Positions 18,690 to 27,267 of a stretch of 64,000 nucleotides of DNA are shown piece by piece (positions within the stretch are counted from its first letter, which is position 1; each line of letters begins with the position of its first letter). Source of the stretch: Phycisphaeraceae bacterium (GTDB lineage: Bacteria; Planctomycetota; Phycisphaerae; Phycisphaerales; UBA1924); contig JACKHB010000002.1 in NCBI GenBank assembly GCA_020639195.1, positions 248,001 through 312,000 on the forward strand. The letters are read 5' to 3'. Both the position numbers and the translations under genes were made by a program. The notes beneath the pieces were generated by a model. The model saw only the letters and a list, made by a program, of their open reading frames with translations. It was not told where the DNA came from and did not search any database.

Positions 18690-18973
18690 GAATCGTCCTC
18701 ATCCCGATCCGGCAACACGTCATCGAGCGCCGCGGGCTCGGCGCGGCGCCCGGCTTCCGCCCACGCGTCGAGCCGGGCCGTCCGCTCCGCGCGCCGGCGC
18801 TGCGCCCCCAAGGACAACCGCCCCCGGATCAGCACCAGCACCACCGCGCTCACCACGATGAGCAACGCCACGACCAGAAACAGGCTCGCCCAATCTCTCG
18901 CCGCGCGCACCTGCCCCGGGGTCGGCCCGTTGGCGGGCGCGGGCTGAGATTGCGTGGCCTGCAGCACGGCCAC
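18686..18973 (-). CDS. Small single-pass membrane protein, function unknown
   Basis: 95 residues with one strong membrane helix (WASLFLVVALLIVVSAVVLV, about residues 28-49) followed by a basic cytoplasmic stretch and an acidic tail ending DRDEDDS. It begins with GTG. The stop overlaps the SDR start by four bases, and the gene upstream ends 15 bases away, so it belongs to the same transcript as the sigma-factor cluster. No family is recognised. Confidence 0.6.
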   Translation of the reverse strand: MAVLQATQSQPAPANGPTPGQVRAARDWASLFLVVALLIVVSAVVLVLIRGRLSLGAQRRRAERTARLDAWAEAGRRAEPAALDDVLPDRDEDDS

Positions 18974-18988
18974 ATCCTACGGACCCCC

Positions 18989-19489
18989 TCACGTCACGTG
19001 CGTCGGAAGCGAAGCGCTCGGCTCGCCCTCAACCTTCGGCGCCGGCACCAGTTCCATCTGCCCGTCCCGCCGAACGATGCCCGCGGGCCGGCCCGACTCC
19101 TCGAGCAGCCGCAGCAACTCGTCATCGGAGATCCGGGCGACCTCGCCATCGCCGACCTCCGACCGCAGCCGACTCGCCACCCCCCGATCGTTCGACACCA
19201 CCGCGATCACCGACGCCCACCCGCCGCCGCGCTCCGCAACGACGGCCTCGGCACCCCGCGATCGAGGATCACCCAGCGCGACCTCCGGCGGTTTCGGCGC
19301 CGCGCCCCTCCCGCCCGGGCGCGCCCCCGCCCACACCGCGAGTCCCACGACCAGCACGACCAGCGTCACGCCCCCGACATCCACCGCGCGCCGACGCAGC
19401 CGCCCGCGCCGAGCGCTCCGCTGCATCACGGCCAGGATCTCTTCCCGCCGCTGCCTGCCATCGGAACTCAGTCCCTGCGCGTCATTCAT
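18989..19489 (-). CDS. Membrane protein coupled to ECF sigma factor (candidate anti-sigma)
   Basis: 166 residues. A cytoplasmic N-terminus of about 35 residues (SSDGRQRREEILAVMQRSAR) leads to one membrane helix (VGGVTLVVLVVGLAVWAGA), then a periplasmic part with a small alpha/beta segment (ISDDELLRLLEESGRPAGIV). Its ATG at 19489 overlaps the sigma-factor stop by 8 bases, so the two are translationally coupled, as is common for sigma/anti-sigma pairs. It lacks the HxxxCxxC zinc motif of ZAS anti-sigma factors. The anti-sigma role is inferred from topology and position only. Confidence 0.6.
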   Translation of the reverse strand: MNDAQGLSSDGRQRREEILAVMQRSARRGRLRRRAVDVGGVTLVVLVVGLAVWAGARPGGRGAAPKPPEVALGDPRSRGAEAVVAERGGGWASVIAVVSNDRGVASRLRSEVGDGEVARISDDELLRLLEESGRPAGIVRRDGQMELVPAPKVEGEPSASLPTHVT

Positions 19490-20009
19490 CGCACACCCCT
19501 CGATTTCCCGCCCGAAGTCGCCTCAAGGCCCTGCGGATCCGCCCGTGCGCCGCGTCGCCGGTCAGGCCCACGTGCGACCCCGCCCCCTCAAGCGTGAGCT
19601 CCCGTCCATACCGCAGCATCAGCAGCGCCCTGTCGTCCGCGTCGAGCGACTCAAGCATCGCCCGCACGGGCCCGAACCGATCCGCTTCCGGCGCCTCGCC
19701 ACCCGGTGCTGCCCCCCGCGCCCGGCGCTCATGCCGCGCCCGCCTCGCCTCGCGACGCAGCCGATCAATGGCGCACGACATGACGACCCGCCGCATCCAT
19801 CGTGAGACATCCGCCTCGCTCTCCAGCCGGGGCAGCCGCCTCACCACCCGCAGCATCGCGTCTTGCACCACATCCAGGCAGAACGCCTCGTCCCGGCGGG
19901 TCGCGCGCGCCGCCAGGCCCAGGCAGCGATCGAACCACTCGCGGTAGAACAACTCGATCGCGCGCGCATCGCCGCGCCGCACGCCCTCGCACAGGCCGGC
20001 CGCGTCCAT
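19482..20009 (-). CDS. ECF-type RNA polymerase sigma factor
   Basis: 175 residues. Region 2 includes IELFYREWFDRCLGLAARAT and FCLDVVQDAMLRVVRRLPRL; region 4 is LESLDADDRALLMLRYGREL followed by a helix-turn-helix ending HGRIRRALRRLRAG. The pattern fits sigma-70 ECF factors, with somewhat divergent region 4. The ATG at 20009 is the only start before region 2 that gives a normal length. The downstream gene overlaps the stop and encodes a single-pass membrane protein. No cognate promoter motif could be picked out. Confidence 0.82.
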   Translation of the reverse strand: MDAAGLCEGVRRGDARAIELFYREWFDRCLGLAARATRRDEAFCLDVVQDAMLRVVRRLPRLESEADVSRWMRRVVMSCAIDRLRREARRARHERRARGAAPGGEAPEADRFGPVRAMLESLDADDRALLMLRYGRELTLEGAGSHVGLTGDAAHGRIRRALRRLRAGNRGVCDE

Positions 20010-20094
20010 CGCGCTGGATCCGCCATCGCGTGCGATCGCACACCCTCCGCGAAGCTCCACCACAATGGACGCCGCCGTGCCCACCGCCAGGACG

Positions 20095-21288
20095 CTATTC
20101 GCCCCCGCCGTCGCGGGCCCGAAGCTCGTTGATCTGCTGGAGCAACTGGTGCTCCCGATCCCGCGCCGACACCAGCGACGCCCGCAGCTCATCGATCTGC
20201 GCAGACTGACGCGTGGCCAGCGCCTCGAGGTCGTTGCACCGCGCACGCCACGTCGCCGCCTCCTGGGCCTGCCGCTCCATCTCCTGCTTCATCTGCGCGT
20301 CGCGGCTCTCCGTCTGGCTGTTGAACAGGTCCAGCCGCTGACGGACCCGCTGCTCATGAAGGCTCGCCTCCCTCAGGTCGATCTCCCGCTGGCGCAGCGC
20401 CACCTCCAGCCCGCGCACCTCGCCGTCGGACATGAAGCCCCGCTCCTTGAGCGACGCGGATTGGGCGACCCTCGCCTTGGCATCCTCCATTGCGAGTTGG
20501 GCCCGCTCGATCCGCAGCAGCGCCATCTGCAACTCCGCCTCCAGCTCGATCCGCTGCGCCTGCGGATTGTCTTGCGATCGCGCCAGCACCTCCGCCAGCC
20601 ACTTCGTGTACTCGTCCCGATTCGGCTCGCGATCACGCCTCGCATCGTTCCGCAGGCTGACCAGCACCTGCCGGATCGTGTCCAGGTCCGCGTCCGTCGC
20701 CCTCGCAAACAGCAGGCGCGACTCCTCATGGAATTTCATCTCCGCCCGCGCCGACGACTTCGACAGCGCCAACGCCGCCTCCACCGCGCTCAGCGCCGAC
20801 TCCACCGACGTGCCCCCGTCGCCCAGCGCCTCCGAGATCGAGAACACCTCCGTCTGCACGTGCGGCGCACCCCCGTTCCCGCGCATCTGGAAGAACACCC
20901 TGTAGAACGCAGGGGCCCCATCAACGCTCCCCACCGCCTCGATCGTGAGCCGCCCCGCATCCGTCACCGACTCCACCGCGCGCATCGCGCTGGCCAGGTC
21001 CACGCGTCGAAGCTCCACCGGGCTCACCGCCGCCCCCGCCGCCTCGGGTGTCACGATCACGTTCAGCGGCGTCTGCCCCGCCGCCGCCTGCAGCGCCCTC
21101 ACGTACTGCTCCACCGTCCCACCCGCGAATCGGACATCGATCCTCGCCAGCGCCGGATCCTGAGTCGCCACAGACCCGCCCGCCGGCTGGCCGAACGCCA
21201 CGCCCACTCCCGGCCCGATCGCGAACCCGCTCGCCACAACCAACGCCGCGGCGGTCCGTCCCAGACGACTCCGGCTCACTCGTGACAT
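20095..21288 (-). CDS. Exported coiled-coil protein, function unknown
   Basis: 397 residues. A signal peptide (RTAAALVVASGFAIGPGVGV, then AFGQ) is followed by a domain of about 80 residues resembling secretin/TonB short N-terminal (STN-like) modules: IDVRFAGGTVEQYVRALQAA, a beta segment, then VELRRVDLASAMRAVESV. From about residue 170 to the end the chain is almost wholly charged heptad coiled coil. The ATG at 21288 has GGAG 8 bases upstream. It lies 85 bases upstream of the ECF sigma gene on the same strand and may share its transcript. An envelope-stress or secretion scaffold is a guess. Confidence 0.65.
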   Translation of the reverse strand: MSRVSRSRLGRTAAALVVASGFAIGPGVGVAFGQPAGGSVATQDPALARIDVRFAGGTVEQYVRALQAAAGQTPLNVIVTPEAAGAAVSPVELRRVDLASAMRAVESVTDAGRLTIEAVGSVDGAPAFYRVFFQMRGNGGAPHVQTEVFSISEALGDGGTSVESALSAVEAALALSKSSARAEMKFHEESRLLFARATDADLDTIRQVLVSLRNDARRDREPNRDEYTKWLAEVLARSQDNPQAQRIELEAELQMALLRIERAQLAMEDAKARVAQSASLKERGFMSDGEVRGLEVALRQREIDLREASLHEQRVRQRLDLFNSQTESRDAQMKQEMERQAQEAATWRARCNDLEALATRQSAQIDELRASLVSARDREHQLLQQINELRARDGGGE

Positions 21289-21426
21289 CACGCAAACTCC
21301 TTCATGGCTTCATCCGCAAGACCTGTCCCAGCGGCCGATACACGGCCCGCGCTACCCCTCCAACGCCAGCCACGCGACACCTCGGCGCGTCCCAGACGCA
21401 AAAACCCGCGCGCCTACCATCGGCCC

Positions 21427-22549
21427 ATGCACTTTGAGACCCACCAGCCCGTGATCGACGATCTCGAGGCGCGGATTTTGACGATCCGCGACTCTCTTTA
21501 ACTATGACAAGAAGATCGCTCGGCTGACCGAACTCGACGCCGAGATGGCCCGGCCCGACCTCTGGGACGATCCCGACTCCGCCCGCGCCATCGTGGACGA
21601 GATGAAACGCCTCAAGGCTCAGGTCGAACCCCTGCGCATCGCGATGGATGATCTGGGCGACGCACGCGTCGCCTACGAGATGTCCCGCGAGGCCGGCGAC
21701 GGCGACCTCCTCAAGGAGGCCGACGACGCCCTCTTCTCGCTCTCCCAGCGCATGGAGAAGATCGAGTCCCGCTCCCTCCTCTCCGGCCGACACGACATGC
21801 GCGACTGCTTCCTCACCATCAACGCAGGCGAGGGCGGAAACGAGGCCAACGACTGGGCCGAGATGCTCCTGCGCATGTATCTTTACTACATCGAGTCCAT
21901 GGGATGGAAGTACGAGGAGATCGCCCGGACCTACGGCACCGAGGTCGGCATCTCCACCGTCACCCTCCACGTCAAGGGGCCCTTCGCCTTCGGGTACCTC
22001 AACTGCGAGCGCGGCACGCACCGCCTGGCGCGCGTCAGCCCCTTCAACGCCCAGGGCAAGCGGCAGACCAGCTTCTCGACCGTCGATGTCACCCCCGAGT
22101 TCGAGGAGATCGAGGTCAACATCCCCGACAACGACCTGGAGATCACCACCTTCGCGCGCTCCAGCGGGCCCGGCGGCCAGAACGTCAACAAGGTCGCCTC
22201 CGCCGTGCGCATTGTGCACAAGCCCACCGGGATCATGGTCGTTTCCAGCACGCACCGCGAGCAACCGCAGAACCGCCGGCAGGCGATCGCGCTGCTCAGC
22301 GCCAAGCTGGAGCAGATCGAGGAGGAGAAGCGCGCCAGGGAAATCACCGAGGCGACCGGCGGCGCGGTGGACCGGGGCTGGGGCACGCAGATCCGCTCGT
22401 ACGTGATCTACGACAACCGCGTGAAGGACCACCGGACCGGCTTCGAACTCATGAATCCACAGCAGGTCCTCGATGGAGACCTCCACGGCTTCATCGACGC
22501 CGAACTCAAACGCCGCCGCGCGGAACGGGAGCGTGCCGGCGCCGCGTGA
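21427..22549 (+). CDS. prfB: Peptide chain release factor 2, expressed by +1 programmed frameshift
   Basis: RF2 split over two frames. The first 24 codons (ATG 21427) end at an in-frame TAA, 21499-21501. The +1 frame resumes with AAC TAT GAC AAG AAG, matching the E. coli RF2 junction DYDAKKE, and runs to 22549, giving about 373 residues. The RF2-specific anticodon-like tripeptide SPF is present (RVSPFNAQGK), and the catalytic GGQ lies in SSGPGGQNVNKV. RF2 ends translation at UGA and UAA. The slippery CTT precedes the stop, as in other bacteria, but the stop is TAA rather than TGA and no internal Shine-Dalgarno precedes it. It is 20 bases ahead of the aminotransferase gene. Confidence 0.93.
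21496..21502 (+). promoter_or_regulatory. Programmed +1 frameshift site of prfB (CTT TAA C)
   Basis: The ribosome must slip from CTT to TTT and skip one base to enter the RF2 frame. The normal site is CTT TGA C preceded by an AGGGGG-like internal Shine-Dalgarno. Here the stop is TAA, and the preceding 20 bases contain no purine-rich SD. The position, 24 codons into the gene, and the protein sequence on both sides match RF2 well, so the site is real unless the base is a sequencing error. Confidence 0.85.
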
Positions 22550-22569
22550 CCGACCCCGGAGGATCGAAC

Positions 22570-23778
22570 ATGCTCGATCACGAACGCGTCTCGGCCAAAC
22601 TCGCCAAGTTCCGACCATCCCTCACCCTCGCCCTCAAGACCCTCGTCGGCGAACGCGAGTCAAAGGGCCTGCCCGTCTACGACTTCGGCCTCGGCGAGAC
22701 CAAGGGCGACCTCCACCCCAAGATCGCCGCCGCCGGCGCCGACGCCTTCACCCGCGGCCAGACCATGTACGCCGACCCCGGCGGCCTGCCCGAACTCCGG
22801 CGCGAGGTCCTCCGCTGGCTCGGCCAGGAATCCCACTACGGCCCGCACAACGTCGTCATCACCACCGGCGCCAAGCAGGCCCTCTTCAACGTCTTCCTCG
22901 CCGTTTGCAACCCCGCCGACTGCGTCCTGTTCGACGCCGCCCCCTGGGTCTCCTACCAGCCCCTGGCCGTGGGCGCCTACGCCTTTCCCGTCATGGTCCT
23001 GCCCTTGGCCCGCTCGGCCTCGCGCCTCAAGATCACCCCCGCCGACCTCGAACGCAACCTCGACGCCCGCCCCCACACTCGCCTGTTCCTCCTCAACAAC
23101 CCCGTCAACCCCACCGCCCAGCTCTACGACGCCGACGAGGTCGAGGGCCTCCTGCGCGTCTGCGTCCAGCGCCGCGTCTACTTCGTCCTCGACCGCCTCT
23201 ACTGGCGCCTCGTCTTCGACGGCAACCGCTTCCCCGAGCCCCGCATCGACGAGCACACCCGCCCCTGGCTCATCCAGATCGACGGCCTGAGCAAGAACTT
23301 CCGGCGCACCGGCGGCCTGCGCATCGGCTGGAGCGTCGCCCCAGACGACGTCACCAAGGCCATGGTCAACCTCCAGAGCCACTACACCAGCGGGCCCGCC
23401 GTCCCCACCCAGCAGGCCGCCCTCGCCGCCATCGACCACGTCTACAACGACGACCTCGTCCGCGAGCTCGAGGCCAAGCGAGACTTGCTCGTCGAACACT
23501 CCCGCGCCTTGCCCCACGTGGACATCTGGGAGACCCCCGCCACCTTCTACTCGTTCTGGGATGTCACCGGATGCTTCGGCAAACGCACCCCCGCCGGCGA
23601 CACCATCGCTACCAGCGACGATGTCGCGGCGTACCTCATCCGCGAGGCCGGCGTCGTCACCGCCTCCGGCCAGGCCTTCATGCAGGATGGATACCTGCGG
23701 CTGTCCTTCGCCACCAGCGACCGCGACATCGTCGAGGGGATGAAGGGGGCGAGGAAGGCGCTGGGACAACTGACGTAG
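22570..23778 (+). CDS. Class I/II pyridoxal-phosphate aminotransferase (aspartate-type)
   Basis: 402 residues. The fold-type I pattern is clear: TMYADPGGLPELRREVLRWL, VVITTGAKQALFNVF, LFLLNNPVNPTAQLYDADEV, and the PLP lysine in IDGLSKNFRRTGGLRIGW. The C-terminal GVVTASGQAFMQDGYLRLSFA carries the carboxylate-binding arginine. Related enzymes transaminate aspartate, aromatic amino acids or N-succinyl-diaminopimelate precursors; specificity is not clear. GGAGGA sits 6 bases before the ATG. It follows prfB by 20 bases, and a hairpin follows its stop. Confidence 0.88.
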   Translation: MLDHERVSAKLAKFRPSLTLALKTLVGERESKGLPVYDFGLGETKGDLHPKIAAAGADAFTRGQTMYADPGGLPELRREVLRWLGQESHYGPHNVVITTGAKQALFNVFLAVCNPADCVLFDAAPWVSYQPLAVGAYAFPVMVLPLARSASRLKITPADLERNLDARPHTRLFLLNNPVNPTAQLYDADEVEGLLRVCVQRRVYFVLDRLYWRLVFDGNRFPEPRIDEHTRPWLIQIDGLSKNFRRTGGLRIGWSVAPDDVTKAMVNLQSHYTSGPAVPTQQAALAAIDHVYNDDLVRELEAKRDLLVEHSRALPHVDIWETPATFYSFWDVTGCFGKRTPAGDTIATSDDVAAYLIREAGVVTASGQAFMQDGYLRLSFATSDRDIVEGMKGARKALGQLT

Positions 23779-23793
23779 TCCGTATGGCGAACC

Positions 23794-23810
23794 GCGAGGG
23801 CTCCCCTCGC
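23794..23810 (+). terminator. Stem-loop after the aminotransferase gene
   Basis: A perfect 7-base stem GCGAGGG/CCCTCGC with a CTC loop, 16 bases past the stop codon. No T-run follows, so it could be a weak or Rho-assisted terminator or an mRNA-stabilising hairpin. Confidence 0.4.
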
Positions 23811-24036
23811 TGATCCCGCCTCGCCGATCGAGCACGAGTCGTCCGGCGTGGCCTGTTTCGCTCTCACTCTTCAAAGCGCGCGCGCAGAACCGCTCCCTTC
23901 CCCAGACACCCGCGCAGCGCGCGCGCGCATCCGCTCCCTTGAGCCCTCGCGCCCTTGCGATGCGCCCGGCATCGCGTATCTTCCCATCGAGATCTCACGC
24001 CTCCCGCCCCTTCACCCCCTTCACAGGATTCCCGAC

Positions 24037-24852
24037 ATGGACCACGCCGTCGCCGACTTCCTCATGGGCGCAGACCGCCTCCCCTGGGTCGCCAACAACA
24101 ACGACCTCAGCCTCTGCGACCTCGCCCGCCACCTGCTGCCCGATGCACCCCTCATCTCCGCCCTCGAGGCCCTCGCCCGCCTCCGCGCCCGCTTCATCGC
24201 CCTCGACACCCGCGCCGCCGCCCTCATCCGCCTGGCGGACCTCGCCGCCAGCGCCGCCAACGAAGAGACCGCCCGCAAGGCCGCCACCGACCTCATCAAG
24301 CTCTCCCTGCTGATCGAGCACGATCAGACGACCGGCCGCCGCTCGCCCAAGGACCCCGCGCGCGCCGGTTCCGAAGACCTCCGCCTCGCCCGGCCCGAGC
24401 GCCTCGGCCACCTGGCCATGGATGAGGCCCTCGAGGAACTCGCCGCCGCCCGCGCCGCCGACTCCCGCCGTACCCCGCACACACACCCGGCCGAACCGGC
24501 GCGCGCGGCGCCACACCCCGATCCCGGTGCCGCTCCCCAGTCGCGACCCGAATCACCAATCCCCGGTCGCGCCGGGCAGGGCGACCGCGCCCCCTCCACG
24601 TCCCCTCCTCCCGAGGGTGAGCAGAAGCCCGCCGCCGCCCCTGTTCCTCGCGCTACACCAGCAGCGTCGCCGGCTTCTCCAGCAACTCCCGCACCGTCGC
24701 CAGGTACTGCGCCGCCATCGCCCCGTCGATCACCCGATGATCGCTGGACATCGTCATCGTCATCACGTGGCCCGCCACGATCTGGCCGTTCTGTACTACA
24801 GGCCGCTCCACCGCCGCGCCAACGGCCAGGATCGCCGTCTGCGGCGGGTTGA
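24037..24852 (+). CDS. Small helical protein with low-complexity tail, function unknown (paralogue of 42430)
   Basis: The first 100 residues are helical: FLMGADRLPWVANNNDLSL, then LARHLLPDAPLISALEALAR and a long helix ending EETARKAATDLIKLSLLIEH. The remainder is Pro/Ala/Arg-rich. The helical part aligns without gaps over about 44 residues to the product starting at 42430, with about 18 identities by hand count, so they are paralogues. No stop codon occurs before the frame runs 200 bases into the opposite-strand E2 gene, so the true 3' end is doubtful. The start at 24037 is the first Met giving the helical core; no strong ribosome-binding site is seen. Terminase-small-subunit-like or DNA-binding functions are conceivable but unsupported. 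Confidence 0.5.
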   Translation: MDHAVADFLMGADRLPWVANNNDLSLCDLARHLLPDAPLISALEALARLRARFIALDTRAAALIRLADLAASAANEETARKAATDLIKLSLLIEHDQTTGRRSPKDPARAGSEDLRLARPERLGHLAMDEALEELAAARAADSRRTPHTHPAEPARAAPHPDPGAAPQSRPESPIPGRAGQGDRAPSTSPPPEGEQKPAAAPVPRATPAASPASPATPAPSPGTAPPSPRRSPDDRWTSSSSSRGPPRSGRSVLQAAPPPRQRPGSPSAAG

Positions 24853-25966
24853 TGATCGCCGTGAAGTGCGACACGCCGAACATCCCGAGGTTCGAGATGG
24901 TGAACGTCCCGTCGCTCATCTCTTCGATCGTCAGCCCCTTCTCCCGCGCCTTCTTGCTGAGCCGCTTGGAGTCCGCCGAGATCTGTCGCAGCCCCATCCG
25001 ATCCGCATTGCGGAGCGTCGCCACCACCAGCCCGCCGCCCCGTTCCGGCGGCAGCGCAATCGCCACCCCGATGTTCACGTCCCCCATGATCTCGATCGAC
25101 GGCGAAGAGGCGCTCCCGCCCCAGCGGCTGTTGACAAACGGGTGCTGGTGCATCGCGATCGCGCACGCCCGCACCAGGAAGTCGTTCACGCTCAGCTTGA
25201 CGCCCTGGCCCTCGAGCTGCTCGTTGAGCTGCCCGCGCAGCGCCAGCAGCGCCTCCATGTCCACGTCCACCGACACCTGGTAATGCGGAATCGTCGTCTT
25301 CGACTCGACCAGCCGGCGCGCGATCGTCGCCCGCATGTTCGACAGCTCGACCGTCCGGTGCTCCAGCGCCGCCGCTGGCGCCATCGCCGGCATCGGCGCG
25401 GGACGCTCGCGGGGCGATCCCGCCGCCGCCGCCTCCACATCCTTCTTCACGATCCGACCCGATGGCCCCGACCCGTCCAGCGACCCAAGGTCCACGCCCT
25501 TCTCCGCCGCCAGCTTCCGCGCCAGCGGAGAGGCGAACACGCGCCCGTGCCCGTTGCCCGCGGGCTCCGGTGCGCTCGCGGCACGGCCCGCCGCGCTCCG
25601 CCCGTCGGACGCCGGCGCTTCCGGCTTCTCCTCTACCGCGACGCCCGACGATGCCTTCGCGCCCGTGTCCGATCCGCCCTCGGCCCGGGCCGTGCCGGCC
25701 CCCTTGGCCGCCTGCTCCACCGACTCGCCCTCCTCGGCCAGCACCAGGATCGTCTCGCCCACCCCCACCGTCTTGCCCTCGCCCACCGACAGCGCCGCCA
25801 CCGTCCCGGTGTCGAACGCCTGCAGTTCCATCGTCGCCTTGTCGGTCTCGATGTCCGCCAGCGTGTCGCCCGCGCTGACCTTGTCGCCGACCTTCACGTT
25901 CCACTTCACGACGGTGCCGCGTTCCATCGTGTCCGAAAGCCGCGGCATGGTCACTGCAATTGACAT
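24653..25966 (-). CDS. pdhC: Dihydrolipoamide acetyltransferase (E2 of pyruvate dehydrogenase)
   Basis: 437 residues. An N-terminal lipoyl domain carries the lipoylated lysine in DIETDKATMELQA. An Ala/Gly/Glu-rich linker is followed by the peripheral-subunit-binding domain (VFASPLARKLAAEKGVDLGS, then GSGPSGRIVKKDVE). The acyltransferase core runs from about residue 205 and ends with the catalytic histidine in SSDHRVIDGAMAAQYL. The enzyme moves acetyl groups to CoA. The ATG at 25966 is 45 bases after the E1-beta stop. Its 3' end lies under the open frame of the opposite-strand helical protein. Confidence 0.95.
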   Translation of the reverse strand: MSIAVTMPRLSDTMERGTVVKWNVKVGDKVSAGDTLADIETDKATMELQAFDTGTVAALSVGEGKTVGVGETILVLAEEGESVEQAAKGAGTARAEGGSDTGAKASSGVAVEEKPEAPASDGRSAAGRAASAPEPAGNGHGRVFASPLARKLAAEKGVDLGSLDGSGPSGRIVKKDVEAAAAGSPRERPAPMPAMAPAAALEHRTVELSNMRATIARRLVESKTTIPHYQVSVDVDMEALLALRGQLNEQLEGQGVKLSVNDFLVRACAIAMHQHPFVNSRWGGSASSPSIEIMGDVNIGVAIALPPERGGGLVVATLRNADRMGLRQISADSKRLSKKAREKGLTIEEMSDGTFTISNLGMFGVSHFTAIINPPQTAILAVGAAVERPVVQNGQIVAGHVMTMTMSSDHRVIDGAMAAQYLATVRELLEKPATLLV

Positions 25967-26011
25967 GGGAGATCTCGAATAGTGCCCGCTGTTCGATCTT
26001 CGCTCTTGGTT

Positions 26012-27052
26012 CTATTCCACGACGCGTTTGACCGCCTCCACGATCCGCCCCGGATTCGGCAGGTACGCCGCCTCCAGGTTCTTCGCGTACGGCGTCGGCA
26101 CGTCCTCGGTGTTCACCCGCGCCGGCGGCGCATCCAGCCAGTCGAATCCGCGCTCGATCACCTGCGTGATCACCTCGCTCGCCACGCTCGCAAACGGCCA
26201 GCACTGGTCCACCACCACGATCCGGTTCGTCCGCTTCAGGCTCGCCAAGATCGCATCGATGTCCAACGGCCGGATCGTCCGCATGTCCAGCACGTCGCAC
26301 TCGATCCCCTCATCCGCCAGCGTCTTCCAGGCTTCGAGGCAGAAGTTCACCGGCCGCCCGAACGACACGAGCGTGCACGCGTCGCCCTCGCGTACCCGTG
26401 CCGCCCGCCCAAAGGGGATGTAGTACTCCTCCTCGGGCACGTGCGCCTTGTCGCCGAGCATGCGCTCCGACTCGAAGAAGAACACGGGGTCGTCGTCGCG
26501 GATCGCCGTCTTGAGCAGGCCCTTGGCGTCGTACGGGTTGCTCGGGATCGCGATCTTGACGCCCGGCACGTTGGAGTACAGCCCCTCCACGCACCACGAG
26601 TGCGTCGAGCCAAGCTGCCCGCCCGCCCCGTCGTTGCCCCGAAACACGATCGGGCAGCCCCATTGCCCACCGGACATGTAGAGCATCTTCGGCGCGTTGT
26701 TGAGAATCTGGTCCGCCGCGACCAGCGAGAACGACCACGACATGAACTCGACGATGGGCCGCAGCCCGGCCATGGCCGCCGCGATTCCCATGCCCGCAAA
26801 CCCGTTCTCGGAGATCGGCGTGTCGATGATCCGCTTTTCGCCGAACTCTTCGAGCATCCCCTGCGAGACCTTGTACGCCCCGCTGTACTGGGCGACCTCT
26901 TCGCCCATCAGAAACACGCGCTGGTCGCGCCGCATCTCCTCACTCATCGCCTCGCGCAGGGCCTCGCGGAACTGGATGATGCGCTCGCCATCCCGCGGGG
27001 GAAGGGGCGCATCGAAGTCGATCTCGGGCAGGTCCTGCACTGGGGCGATCAT
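26012..27052 (-). CDS. pdhB: Pyruvate dehydrogenase E1 component, beta subunit
   Basis: About 346 residues, a transketolase-like pyrimidine-binding domain plus the C-terminal transketolase domain. Typical segments are IIQFREALREAMSEEM, RVFLMGEEVAQYSGAYKVSQ, RIIDTPISENGFAGMGIAAA, PIVEFMSWSFSLVAADQILN and VVVDQCWPFASVASEV. With E1-alpha it decarboxylates pyruvate using thiamine diphosphate. The ATG at 27052 is preferred, with GGAG about 9 bases upstream; a TTG at 27073 would add seven residues. E1-alpha, normally next door, is absent upstream, where a divergent pseudopilin gene begins. Confidence 0.93.
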   Translation of the reverse strand: MIAPVQDLPEIDFDAPLPPRDGERIIQFREALREAMSEEMRRDQRVFLMGEEVAQYSGAYKVSQGMLEEFGEKRIIDTPISENGFAGMGIAAAMAGLRPIVEFMSWSFSLVAADQILNNAPKMLYMSGGQWGCPIVFRGNDGAGGQLGSTHSWCVEGLYSNVPGVKIAIPSNPYDAKGLLKTAIRDDDPVFFFESERMLGDKAHVPEEEYYIPFGRAARVREGDACTLVSFGRPVNFCLEAWKTLADEGIECDVLDMRTIRPLDIDAILASLKRTNRIVVVDQCWPFASVASEVITQVIERGFDWLDAPPARVNTEDVPTPYAKNLEAAYLPNPGRIVEAVKRVVE

Positions 27053-27173
27053 CGGCGTGGCTCCGGCGGGCAATTGTGGATCGGCGATCCCGTGTGGGGA
27101 CGATGGTAGGTTGTGGAGATTCCACGCGATTGTGCGGAATCTGGTAGGATATTGGAGTGTTCACACGGGCCGC

Positions 27174-27202
27174 TTGGGAAGTTGCGAACGTTTCGTTAGA
27201 CT
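27174..27202 (+). promoter_or_regulatory. Candidate promoter of the pseudopilin cluster
   Basis: TTGGGA at 27174-27179 and TAGACT at 27197-27202 are separated by 17 bases and lie 65 bases upstream of the first pseudopilin ATG. Each box matches the sigma-70 consensus at four of six positions. This is the best-spaced pair in the divergent region but is not strong evidence by itself. Confidence 0.35.
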
Positions 27203-27267
27203 GCCGTGTGTTCCCAGATTCGCGGTCGGCCATCTGGCCGGGGCGCCCAACCCAGGAGGTGCGACCC

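Noticed and set aside
17435..19597. A 720-codon open frame spanning several genes on the plus strand
   Set aside because: Product is Pro/Arg/Ala low complexity and covers exbD, the SDR, membrane protein genes and part of the sigma gene.
27118..27141. Inverted repeat GATTCC/GGAATC between pdhB and the pseudopilins
   Set aside because: Only 6-base arms with a 12-base gap, and no known regulator matched; too weak to call an operator.
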